This document shows, one piece after another, positions 33,149-41,173 of a stretch of 43,143 nucleotides of DNA. This DNA comes from CAZZCP01 sp964653235 (GTDB taxonomy: Bacteria > Bdellovibrionota > Bdellovibrionia > Bdellovibrionales > UBA840). Position numbers and translations under genes: made by a program. The number at the start of each line of letters is the position of its first letter. The stretch's first letter is position 1. Below the pieces are notes generated by a model that did no database searches, was not told the DNA's origin, and was given only the letters and a program-made list of their open reading frames with translations. The DNA is taken from positions 1 to 43,143 of the forward strand of contig CAZZCP010000013.1 in NCBI GenBank assembly GCA_964653235.1, written 5' to 3'.

Positions 33149-34971
33149 TAGATTCCCTCGCGCATCTCTCTTACAATTTCAAAGATCCAATCTAGCTTCA
33201 TCGCACTTTTCTTTTTCTTTTTAGAATGCATCTCTGGGTTCAGGTCTTGATAGTCAGTAAATGCATTCACTAGCTGAAATATATGCTCGGGACTAGGCAT
33301 TTTTTTATGATCAACGATTTGTTTTACAATATGGGTAACAGAATCTCCTGTGACACGGTCATATCGATTAATAATAGAAGACCGCATACTTACTTCAAGT
33401 AAGATTCTCTGAAGATCTAAACCTTGTTCTTTTGCCAGTGATTCAAGCAGATCAAGGTACTTTCTTTGAAAGCTTTGACTCTGACGATTTCGATACTCAC
33501 TAGGTTCTAAATCTTTTTTTGTAGCATAACTCGATTGAATGACTTCTAAAAACTCATCGGCACTGAGCTTTTCTTCTCGAACCAAAATCAATTGCGGCAA
33601 CTCTCTCAATATATCTCGTATACAATAGATCGCAGAGTGATTCACACCATCTGAAACTTTTTTAGGCCCAGATTTAGATTGTGCCATCTCAAAATAATTA
33701 AAAGCTTTTCTAAATTGATCTAAATGTTTTTTATACTTCTCTAAAATTACAGCAAAGTATTTGGGAGAAATACCGATTCGATATAGTAAATTTAAATCTT
33801 TTTGTTCACTATAAACATGATCAAAATATCTTAAAGTTTTTGAATTCGAAAATTCTTTGATTGGTTTTTTCTCGCCATAAATTACAAAATCAACAACTTG
33901 GCAAAATGTTTGAACAATGTACTTTGCTTTCATTTTTTGTTCTTTAATATTGGTTGAAAAGCGATCATCATCATCAAAGCGATACGAATGGTGATATAAA
34001 CCAAACTGACGAATACTACCATAATCGATAATTCCGCCATCCATCAAAATATTATCACCATCCCAATCCATCCAACAAAAAACATAATCATCTTCAAATC
34101 GAGCAGAAATTCGAGCAAATGCCTCTGAGACTTTATTTAAAAAGAATTGATAACGCTCTTTTTTTCTTTTTGGTACATTCTCCCACTCTGAATTTTTCTC
34201 TTGTCTTTGAATGTAATATTCTATCAATTGCCGCAGACTTTCTTTGTCATTTTGCTTTAAATGAACAAAAAAATGTGAGGGTCTTAAAAGATTGGGATTC
34301 GCTCGAACCACAATCGAAGTATTATTATCATACTCTAAAATGCAAAGAATTCTCTCTGTCGGATAGTGATTACGATGAAACACTTCACTAAAAAACAAAC
34401 TTTCATAACCTTCATCAATGTCACAATAACCGCAACCGTAAGAAATTGCCGGATCTCCCGTTTCAAAAAACTTTTTATACTTATTCGTTGCAGGACTCAG
34501 TCGTGTCGCTCCTGTACCACAACTTGATAAGTCCCAAGTTTTACCTTTATGCGAAATCTGTCCATTCCATACACTTCTGCCATCTCCTGAAGAATTACCC
34601 AAATTGTCGGTATGTTGCAGTTGCAAATAGCGGGTTGCCATATAATGGTGCTTTGATATTTCAGACTTATCGTATTTTTTCTCATTGAGTTTATCGAACT
34701 CATTGATGATAACGATGGCAAAGGTATCAATTATTTTTTGTCTTAGGTTCTTGTTGATCTCTTCTGGGTGATTCTCTGGAATTAAACCAATTTCTTTGGC
34801 TAAATCAAAATGAAAAAAAGAGACTTTTGCACCTTTTCTCTTGCTAACTTTGTATTTGATATGAGATCTAGGAACATCTTTTTGCAGACTATGCCGCCCA
34901 TCGATTTTATCAAAACGATGATAAGAAAACTCTAGATCTTCTATTTTTTTCGTTTTCTTTGCGTGGCCCAC
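33148..34971 (-). CDS. Divergent SelO/YdiU-like protein (UPF0061), possible AMPylase or pseudokinase
   Basis: This 607-residue protein has SelO landmarks in order: GDGRS with TWDLSSCGTGATRLS (compare WDLQLKGAGPTPYSR), SYGCGYCDIDEGYESLFFSEV (split here by family gaps), RANPNLLRPSHFFV (compare RVAPSHIRVGTFE), and DGDNILMDGGIIDYG (compare NTDNMSI...IDYGP). SelO transfers AMP from ATP to Ser/Thr/Tyr of proteins. The metal-binding Asn/Asp of DN and DYG are kept, but the position of the ATP-binding Lys appears to be Cys. A C-terminal extension of about 200 residues is not SelO-like. The start is GTG with no clear ribosome binding site and is uncertain. Operon with the S51 peptidase. Confidence 0.68.
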   Translation of the reverse strand: MGHAKKTKKIEDLEFSYHRFDKIDGRHSLQKDVPRSHIKYKVSKRKGAKVSFFHFDLAKEIGLIPENHPEEINKNLRQKIIDTFAIVIINEFDKLNEKKYDKSEISKHHYMATRYLQLQHTDNLGNSSGDGRSVWNGQISHKGKTWDLSSCGTGATRLSPATNKYKKFFETGDPAISYGCGYCDIDEGYESLFFSEVFHRNHYPTERILCILEYDNNTSIVVRANPNLLRPSHFFVHLKQNDKESLRQLIEYYIQRQEKNSEWENVPKRKKERYQFFLNKVSEAFARISARFEDDYVFCWMDWDGDNILMDGGIIDYGSIRQFGLYHHSYRFDDDDRFSTNIKEQKMKAKYIVQTFCQVVDFVIYGEKKPIKEFSNSKTLRYFDHVYSEQKDLNLLYRIGISPKYFAVILEKYKKHLDQFRKAFNYFEMAQSKSGPKKVSDGVNHSAIYCIRDILRELPQLILVREEKLSADEFLEVIQSSYATKKDLEPSEYRNRQSQSFQRKYLDLLESLAKEQGLDLQRILLEVSMRSSIINRYDRVTGDSVTHIVKQIVDHKKMPSPEHIFQLVNAFTDYQDLNPEMHSKKKKKSAMKLDWIFEIVREMREGI

Positions 34972-34984
34972 AAAGTCTATTCGG

Positions 34985-35076
34985 CTTGATTCGATACAGA
35001 TTTAAGTATGACAACAAGAATCAAGACTTAAGTGTTAGCGATACATAATTATTAGAATAAAAACTTAGCTTGATTC
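34985..35076. promoter_or_regulatory. Three CTTGATTC motifs between divergent SelO-like and recombinase genes
   Basis: CTTGATTC occurs at 34985-34992, inverted (GAATCAAG) at 35018-35025, and direct again at 35069-35076 (here the palindrome TTGATTCAA). An ACTTAAGT palindrome adjoins the middle copy. These could be operator or recombinase sites in the 133-bp divergent promoter region. A chance cluster is not excluded. Confidence 0.3.
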
Positions 35077-35104
35077 AAATAAAGAGCTACCTCTAAATAG
35101 AAAC

Positions 35105-35638
35105 ATGCAGCAAAAAAGATATGCGATCAATATTAATAAATACCTAATTGATAGCGAAAGAATACATTTAGAAGATCTAATTAAAAGATTTATGAGCACA
35201 AAAAGACGTGATTGTTTGCTGCTAAAGTTAGGTTTAGTCACCGGCGCGAGAGCTCAAGAACTCCTCAATCTAAAAATTGATGATTTTAATTTTTCTGAGA
35301 AAACACTTTTCATTCGAGGTTTAAAGGGAAGTAATGACAGAGAAATTCCTCTTTCGAATTCAAACTTTAATGATTTAAAGTACTACATTCAGTCTGAGAA
35401 ACTCGAAGACAAGATATTTCCCATATCTTACAATCGCCTTCGACAAATTTGGCAGCTTTATCGACCAGTAGAAAAGAAGTTTCACTGCTTAAGACACACT
35501 TTTGCAATTCAACTTTACAAAAAAACAAAAGATTTGCGACTCTTGCAGTACGCCCTTGGTCATCGTAACATAAATAATACGATCATATACGCCGATTATG
35601 TTTACACGCAAACAGAACTAAAAAAGCTAATTCTTTAA
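35105..35638 (+). CDS. Single-domain tyrosine recombinase
   Basis: This 177-residue protein is just the catalytic domain of a phage-integrase/Xer-type tyrosine recombinase. Catalytic residues are complete: R49 (TGARAQEL), K74 (GLKGSND), H127 and R130 (HCLRHTF), H153 (LGHRN) and nucleophile Y162 (IIYADY). It lacks the usual N-terminal SAM-like core-binding domain, as in the FimB/FimE inversion recombinases, which are of similar size. No phage genes or tRNA adjoin it. It may control a local DNA switch or be a remnant of a mobile element (inference). Confidence 0.88.
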   Translation: MQQKRYAININKYLIDSERIHLEDLIKRFMSTKRRDCLLLKLGLVTGARAQELLNLKIDDFNFSEKTLFIRGLKGSNDREIPLSNSNFNDLKYYIQSEKLEDKIFPISYNRLRQIWQLYRPVEKKFHCLRHTFAIQLYKKTKDLRLLQYALGHRNINNTIIYADYVYTQTELKKLIL

Positions 35639-35644
35639 ATATAT

Positions 35645-35672
35645 TTGAAAATTTCATAATCTTTACTAAACT
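35645..35672 (+). promoter_or_regulatory. Possible sigma70-type promoter of the Glt-like operon
   Basis: TTGAAA (35645-35650), a 16-bp spacer and TAAACT (35667-35672) lie just before the first gene of the operon. The short remaining distance fits the TTG start at 35697 better than the ATG at 35685. Confidence 0.35.
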
Positions 35673-35696
35673 ATAAGAAGCAAAATGGAGTTTGCT

Positions 35697-36365
35697 TTGA
35701 AAAAATATGCCATCCTCATATTTCTTTTTTGGTCTGCTATATCTTATGCGCAAAAAGTAGATACCGATGTCTATGATCTACCTAAGACTGTTGCTATTCA
35801 GAACCGGCAATATTACGTAAATCACGGACTTACTTTTCAAGCCGGGTATTTGCCTTTTGATTCATTCAATAAAAGTATATTGCTCGGCGCATCTTACACT
35901 TACTTCTTTAGTGATTTTTTTGGTTGGGAGATCGTCAACGCAAACTATGCCATCAACCAAGATACCGGTTTAAAGGCAGATCTACTCGATAATTTTAATG
36001 CCGAGGTGGATGGCATATTGGATTTTCCAACCTACTATCTTACCACCAACATCGTTTACACACCTCTTTACAATAAAAGCCTGCTTTTCAACCAAAGTGT
36101 AGTTCAAGGTGATTTGAGTTTTGTTTTTGGTGGGGGCTTAATCAATTATGATTTTGCCGGTATTGGCGGCATGGCTCAACTTGGATTTATCTTACGTTTT
36201 TTTACCGACGCAGATGAATCACTTAAGTTTGATTTTCGAACCGTCATTCCTTTTGGCGCAGATCAAAGAGTGAATATTAGTATCATTGTCGGCTACTCCT
36301 TTCAATTGGGTAGTCCTCCAGCAGGCTTCATAGAGCAGAAAGAAGATGAAGAACTTGGTTTTTAA
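35697..36365 (+). CDS. Outer-membrane beta-barrel protein of a Glt-like operon (GltA/B-like)
   Basis: This 222-residue protein has the signal peptide MKKYAILIFLFWSAISYA. A compact barrel domain (about 40-210: HGLTFQAGYLPFDSFNKSILLGASYTYFF, in two strands) resembles the myxobacterial-type outer membrane beta-barrel domain proteins found beside AgmX/TPR gliding genes. The TTG at 35697 is preferred because GGAG lies 6 nt upstream and the signal peptide starts there; the frame extends to ATG 35685. It overlaps the following TPR gene by 20 bp. Its place first in a barrel-TPR-TPR-FHA/TonB operon is the main reason for the Glt-like call. Confidence 0.7.
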   Translation: MKKYAILIFLFWSAISYAQKVDTDVYDLPKTVAIQNRQYYVNHGLTFQAGYLPFDSFNKSILLGASYTYFFSDFFGWEIVNANYAINQDTGLKADLLDNFNAEVDGILDFPTYYLTTNIVYTPLYNKSLLFNQSVVQGDLSFVFGGGLINYDFAGIGGMAQLGFILRFFTDADESLKFDFRTVIPFGADQRVNISIIVGYSFQLGSPPAGFIEQKEDEELGF

Positions 36366-37887
36366 GAAAGTATTTTTTTTTCTTTTATTGATTTTTCTCC
36401 CTGCATCAGCTCAAGAGGGTAAGAGTACAACTGCGCTTAAATTGCCCGAAGAAGTAATTTTAAAAGAAGTAAGCTATGAGCCTGTTGATTTGGTTTTTTG
36501 GGAGAAGATTGAAAAAGCGCTCAGTGAGAAGAATTACCTTTTGATTGTTAATGTTTCCGAAGAAGTATTAGAAAACTTTCCTGAGTCATCACCCGAATAT
36601 GATGAGGCCAAACTTTCTCTTGCAATTGCCTTTTACCATTTAAATTTTAGTTTTGCTGCCCAGGTGATTCTAAAAGAAGTTGCATCTCAAAGAATTGGCT
36701 CACAAATCGGAAACTATGCGCTGAATTACTTAGATGAAATTGCTCAAAATTTTGATTATGACCGCGAAGACATGGATGAATTTATCAATGCAAATGAATT
36801 TGCCGATATGCCTGAAAAAGTACAAAGCTTTGTCAGTTTTCACCGCACCATATACAACTTTCGCTATGGCTTTCGAGAGTGGGCAGAGAAGCACTTAAAA
36901 CTGATTCACCCCCTCTCTTTTTGGAACTATGAATACCAATACCTGTCTGCACTTGCTCATGTAGCTCGTGACAACCCTGAGGCCGCAATGCAGATTTTTC
37001 GCGCCCTTAGCGATGATGAGAAGACGCCAAAAAGAGTTCAAGATCGAGCAAGGCTACAGATTGCCAGAATTATCTTTGAACAGGGACAATTTGAAAAGGC
37101 AATTGAAATCTACGGTGGTTTAAACTTTGGTTTAAGAGAAAAAGGTCGTATTATTCTTGAAAGCGCCTGGAATCACTACTACCTTAAGAAATACGACCGT
37201 GCACTTGGTTTACTTACCGCCTTTCAATCTCCTTATTATGCTCCCTCAATTACATACGAGAGTTACATTCTAGAGATGATTATCTACAAACAAATTTGTC
37301 ATTACGAAGCAGTTCGAGAAGCGGTTCAAAAATTTTATGATCGTTTTGAAGAAAGTTTTGATGCAATTAAAAAAAGAAAGGATCTTCGTACGGACCCCAC
37401 TATTGCATCAATTGCTCTGATGGAACTTGATTTACAAAAGACCGCAAACTTTGTTGATCTTTTGCGCCGAGAACGCTTTCAGTTTGAACTCTATGACTGG
37501 GAAGACTTTTCATTCTACAAAAGAATCTTAAAGAAATACGAAGTAAAAGACAAAGAGCTTCGACTTCGACAAGAAAGAGAAATTGAACGTAAAGCAGAGA
37601 GAATTGCTGAGGAGCTTCTTGATGCCAAAGAACAAGTCGATTTTATCGATTACAGCTCTAGCCTCGATGCACTTCGAATCGTGCGTAAAGGAGAAAATCG
37701 CGACTACCGCTCAGAGCGAATTGAATTTTTAAGATTCGATACCATTTACTGGCCTTTTGGGGGTGAATATTGGCTCGATGAAGTGGCCGACTATAAGGTT
37801 TTAATCAGTTCACAATGTTATGCTGGTGATAAATTTGAAGAAGAGTTTGAAGAAGAAGAGGAAGAAGTAATTCCGGAGGACTTTTAG
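36346..37887 (+). CDS. Secreted TPR-repeat protein of a Glt-like operon
   Basis: This 513-residue protein has a signal peptide (about 1-22, ending ASAQ), helical repeats of TPR type over about residues 50-330 (for example PEAAMQIFRALSDDEKTPKRVQDRARLQIARIIFEQGQFEKAIEIY, broken here between repeats), a charged coiled segment near 390-425, and an extremely acidic tail (EEEFEEEEEEVIPEDF). It is probably a periplasmic scaffold linking the outer-membrane barrel and the inner-membrane FHA/TonB protein (inference from Glt machinery). The stop TAG overlaps the GTG start of the next gene by one base. Confidence 0.8.
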   Translation: MKNLVFKKVFFFLLLIFLPASAQEGKSTTALKLPEEVILKEVSYEPVDLVFWEKIEKALSEKNYLLIVNVSEEVLENFPESSPEYDEAKLSLAIAFYHLNFSFAAQVILKEVASQRIGSQIGNYALNYLDEIAQNFDYDREDMDEFINANEFADMPEKVQSFVSFHRTIYNFRYGFREWAEKHLKLIHPLSFWNYEYQYLSALAHVARDNPEAAMQIFRALSDDEKTPKRVQDRARLQIARIIFEQGQFEKAIEIYGGLNFGLREKGRIILESAWNHYYLKKYDRALGLLTAFQSPYYAPSITYESYILEMIIYKQICHYEAVREAVQKFYDRFEESFDAIKKRKDLRTDPTIASIALMELDLQKTANFVDLLRRERFQFELYDWEDFSFYKRILKKYEVKDKELRLRQEREIERKAERIAEELLDAKEQVDFIDYSSSLDALRIVRKGENRDYRSERIEFLRFDTIYWPFGGEYWLDEVADYKVLISSQCYAGDKFEEEFEEEEEEVIPEDF

Positions 37888-40800
37888 TGCGTCGATTCTT
37901 TCTACTTAGTCTTTTTTTTAGTTTTCAAATCTTTGCACAAGTTACAGAGCAAAAAAGTGTAGATGAATTAAGAAAAGACTTAGAGAAGATAGAACAGTCT
38001 ATCGAAACCACAAGAGAGAGGCTTAATACTTTAAGCGATGCTCGTTTTTTACCTGATCTTTATTTTATGCTTGCTGAATTTTTAGTCGATAAATCGCGTT
38101 ATATGATTATTATTAAACAGCTTGAGAATGAAGATGTCCCTCCTGAAGAGATTGACCTCAATGCAGAGAAAAGATCTAAATTTCAAGCCATCGATGTATA
38201 TAAAAGTATTTTAGAGAAGTTTCCGAATTTAAAAGAAAGAGACCGCGCCTTATTTTTTATGGCACATGAATACCGTGAATTGGGCCAGCTTGAAGACATG
38301 ATCAATACCTATCGAAAACTGACTGCTGAGTTTCCCAACTCACCCTTTTGGTCAGAAAGTATGCTTGTCATAGGCAACCAATTTATGGATCAACAAAAAG
38401 ACTTTGAAGGAGCACTCCAATCTTACCAAAGAATTTTAGAAAAACCCCCAGGACCCTTCACTCCGCTTGCAAGATACAAAATGGGCTGGGCATATATTAA
38501 TTTAGAAAAGTATAAAGAAGCTCTGTTAGCATTTGAAGATGTTTTAAAGCTAGACAAAAACATCGACCTGAATGAGCTTCCTGAATTTTACCGACAAACC
38601 GATGTAAGACGAGATGCCTTAAAAGCAATGGTTCTCCCCTATAGCGAAATTGAACCCAAAAAACTTGCAAGCTTTGGTGAGAACCGTGTTGATGCATTGA
38701 AGTACTTCTTTAGTCTCTCAAATAGCATTCATAACTACCGCATTGTTTTAGGAAGACTCGGAACTCGATTGAGCTTAAAAGGCAGATATATCGCAGCAAC
38801 TCGGGTGTATTTTGAACTCTTACGAGTGAGCAATGATATTGAAGATCGTGTACAAGCAATTGAAAAGCTCTATGAGGCTATGAAAAAATCAGATAAAGAC
38901 TGGCCTGTGGTAGGTTATTCTCGCGAAATTGCAAAAAGTCTCAATCGACTAATGAGTACAGATGTTTTTAATAAAGAAGAGAAAGAAACATATTTAAAGA
39001 ATTTTGAGATTTTCTCAAGAGATTCAGCAACACGAGCGCAGAAAAGAGCAAAGAGAACAGGACAAAAAGAGCACTACAAACTTGCCATTGAAGCATATGA
39101 GAGCTATTTACAGAGTTTTAATGCTAGAAAATATGAGGCACAAATACGCATTAACCTTGCAGAGTCATATTTTAATATTGGCGATTTGGTTCGAGCTGGT
39201 AAGCAATATGAATTTGTAGGTAGAAGACTGCGTGGATCAAACCGAAAAAAATATCTCGACTCCTCTCTAGAGTCTTACATTAAAGCCTTAAAAGAACCGG
39301 AACTTTTAACCCGATTTCAAGTTGTACAGGCTAGAAATGGACTCCGGACTGTAGGGCGTTTTTTTGTAAAGAATTACAAAAGAGATCCAGCAGTTGAGAA
39401 TCTAAAATTTTTGATTGGCAGAACCTATTATGATGAAAGAGATTTTGATAATGCCGTCAAAGCATTTTATAGCTATTTAGGATCTTATCCTAGAGGAAAA
39501 GAATCTGAAACGGCTGCAAATTTAATTCTCGACGCTTACAACCAAAGAGAAGATTACGATAAGCTTATCGAAGCAGGAAAAAAATTAGTAGCCTATAAAA
39601 AACTAGATCAAGGCTTGCGCTCTGATATCGCTGAAATTGTTAGACAGGCAGAATTCAAGAAAATTCAGGTTGAAGAGGGAGATTTTTCATCTCCAGAATA
39701 TGCCAAAAAACTCTTAAAGTTTGCACAAAAGTTTAAAGGATCTGACCTTGGAGATCAGGCCTTATTTGAAGCCTTTAACTCTTACAAAGCAAAAAAAGAC
39801 CCTACTGCTTATCAAGCCGGAGAGCAGCTATTGTTTAAATTTGGCAATTCAAAATATGCTAAAGCAGTTGTGTCTGAAATGGGAAAAATGGCATTGTTTA
39901 CTGCTGATTTTGCTCGAGCTGCGAAATACTTTGAAGCCTTTGCAAAAAAATATCCTCTCGATGCTGAATCTAAGAAGCTTCTCAGCTCAGCCGCTGAAAT
40001 GCGTGAATTGATGGGGAATTTTAATGAAGCCAAGCAAGACTATCGCGCACTGGCGAATCCGACAAAAGTTGCAGAGATGGATTATCTTTCACAAAACTGG
40101 GTGAGCCTTGAAAAATCAGCTAGAGCGATAGGTGGAATTCGCTCGAACTACTGGCGAGGACTGGCTCTGTATCGCAGAGGAAACTCTGCCGCTGCGAGGG
40201 CTTTTTTTCAAAAAGCATCCACCCAAGCATCAAGAAGTTTTGAAGAGCAATCTATGGCGGCTCACTCTTTGTTCTTATTGGCCTCTGAGTCACTAAAGTC
40301 TTACAAGAAGATTCAAATCAGACTTGGTCAAGAAGCCCAGGCAGTTCAACAAAAAAATCAAAGATTACAAGACCTAACCAATCAACTACAAAAGGTTATT
40401 CGCTTTGGGAATGGTACATGGACCATAGCCGCCCTCTATGCATTAGGTCAGTCCAATCGCGAATTTGCCAATTTTATTTTAAAATCTCCTGTGCCACAAG
40501 GATTAAACTCTTCACAAAGGCAACAATACAAACAAGCACTCAACCAACAAGCAGCTCAATATCAATCAACGGCAGACAACTTTTTTAAGCAATGTATACA
40601 AAACGCAGAAAAATTTGAAGTATTCAGTGTTTTTGTAAAGGGCTGCCTAAGTAAAGGATTGATCGAAGTAGACGAAGAAAAAGATGCACCAAGACCTTCA
40701 AGAGCACTTGATTCATCTCCAGCAGCAGCCCAAAGCATACGTCGTAAACTTTTTGATGACTCTCGAAACGTAAAGCTCTTGATTAACTTAGCCAAAGTCT

Positions 40801-41108
40801 ATAACAAAGCGAGAGACTACGCGATGTCGAATTTGATTTTAAACCGAGCACAAAGTATTGACCCCAAAAACGCCAGCTTGATTTCTATGCAAGGGGTCAA
40901 CTTTATTTATATGAACCAGCTTGAAGAAGCGAAGAGAAGTTTTGACCAGGCTCTAAAAGTGAATTCTCGCGACTCTACGGCACTCTATGGGATTGCTGCC
41001 CTTTACAAACAGTTTAAATTTTCACGAAAATTTCGGTCGGCCCGTCAAAGGGCAAACGGATCAGGCAGACCGAGTGGAATTTTTCACCCTTGGATGACCT
41101 CCCTTTAA
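37887..41108 (+). CDS. Giant TPR protein of a Glt-like operon
   Basis: This 1073-residue protein begins at GTG (GGAGG 6 nt upstream) with the signal peptide MRRFFLLSLFFSFQIFAQ. It consists mostly of TPR repeats spread from about residue 50 to 1040 (AIDVYKSILEKFP, EAAKRSF-type units, AFEDVLKLD, YKLAIEAYESYL, LEEAKRSFDQALKVN). GltD/AgmU and GltE-type TPR proteins play such scaffold roles in the M. xanthus gliding complex. The last residues (RKFRSARQRANGSGRPSGIFHPW) look like a natural family end, so no frameshift is invoked. A 65-bp spacer precedes the FHA/TonB gene. Confidence 0.85.
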   Translation: MRRFFLLSLFFSFQIFAQVTEQKSVDELRKDLEKIEQSIETTRERLNTLSDARFLPDLYFMLAEFLVDKSRYMIIIKQLENEDVPPEEIDLNAEKRSKFQAIDVYKSILEKFPNLKERDRALFFMAHEYRELGQLEDMINTYRKLTAEFPNSPFWSESMLVIGNQFMDQQKDFEGALQSYQRILEKPPGPFTPLARYKMGWAYINLEKYKEALLAFEDVLKLDKNIDLNELPEFYRQTDVRRDALKAMVLPYSEIEPKKLASFGENRVDALKYFFSLSNSIHNYRIVLGRLGTRLSLKGRYIAATRVYFELLRVSNDIEDRVQAIEKLYEAMKKSDKDWPVVGYSREIAKSLNRLMSTDVFNKEEKETYLKNFEIFSRDSATRAQKRAKRTGQKEHYKLAIEAYESYLQSFNARKYEAQIRINLAESYFNIGDLVRAGKQYEFVGRRLRGSNRKKYLDSSLESYIKALKEPELLTRFQVVQARNGLRTVGRFFVKNYKRDPAVENLKFLIGRTYYDERDFDNAVKAFYSYLGSYPRGKESETAANLILDAYNQREDYDKLIEAGKKLVAYKKLDQGLRSDIAEIVRQAEFKKIQVEEGDFSSPEYAKKLLKFAQKFKGSDLGDQALFEAFNSYKAKKDPTAYQAGEQLLFKFGNSKYAKAVVSEMGKMALFTADFARAAKYFEAFAKKYPLDAESKKLLSSAAEMRELMGNFNEAKQDYRALANPTKVAEMDYLSQNWVSLEKSARAIGGIRSNYWRGLALYRRGNSAAARAFFQKASTQASRSFEEQSMAAHSLFLLASESLKSYKKIQIRLGQEAQAVQQKNQRLQDLTNQLQKVIRFGNGTWTIAALYALGQSNREFANFILKSPVPQGLNSSQRQQYKQALNQQAAQYQSTADNFFKQCIQNAEKFEVFSVFVKGCLSKGLIEVDEEKDAPRPSRALDSSPAAAQSIRRKLFDDSRNVKLLINLAKVYNKARDYAMSNLILNRAQSIDPKNASLISMQGVNFIYMNQLEEAKRSFDQALKVNSRDSTALYGIAALYKQFKFSRKFRSARQRANGSGRPSGIFHPWMTSL

Positions 41109-41173
41109 GTCGAGCTTTCAAAAGAAATATCCTCAAATCAATCTCTTCATCATAAGATAGTCAATAGTGGAGA

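Noticed and set aside
41010..41108. Frameshift near the end of the giant TPR protein
   Set aside because: The alternative frame is short, and the existing end (GRPSGIFHPW) looks like a natural terminus.
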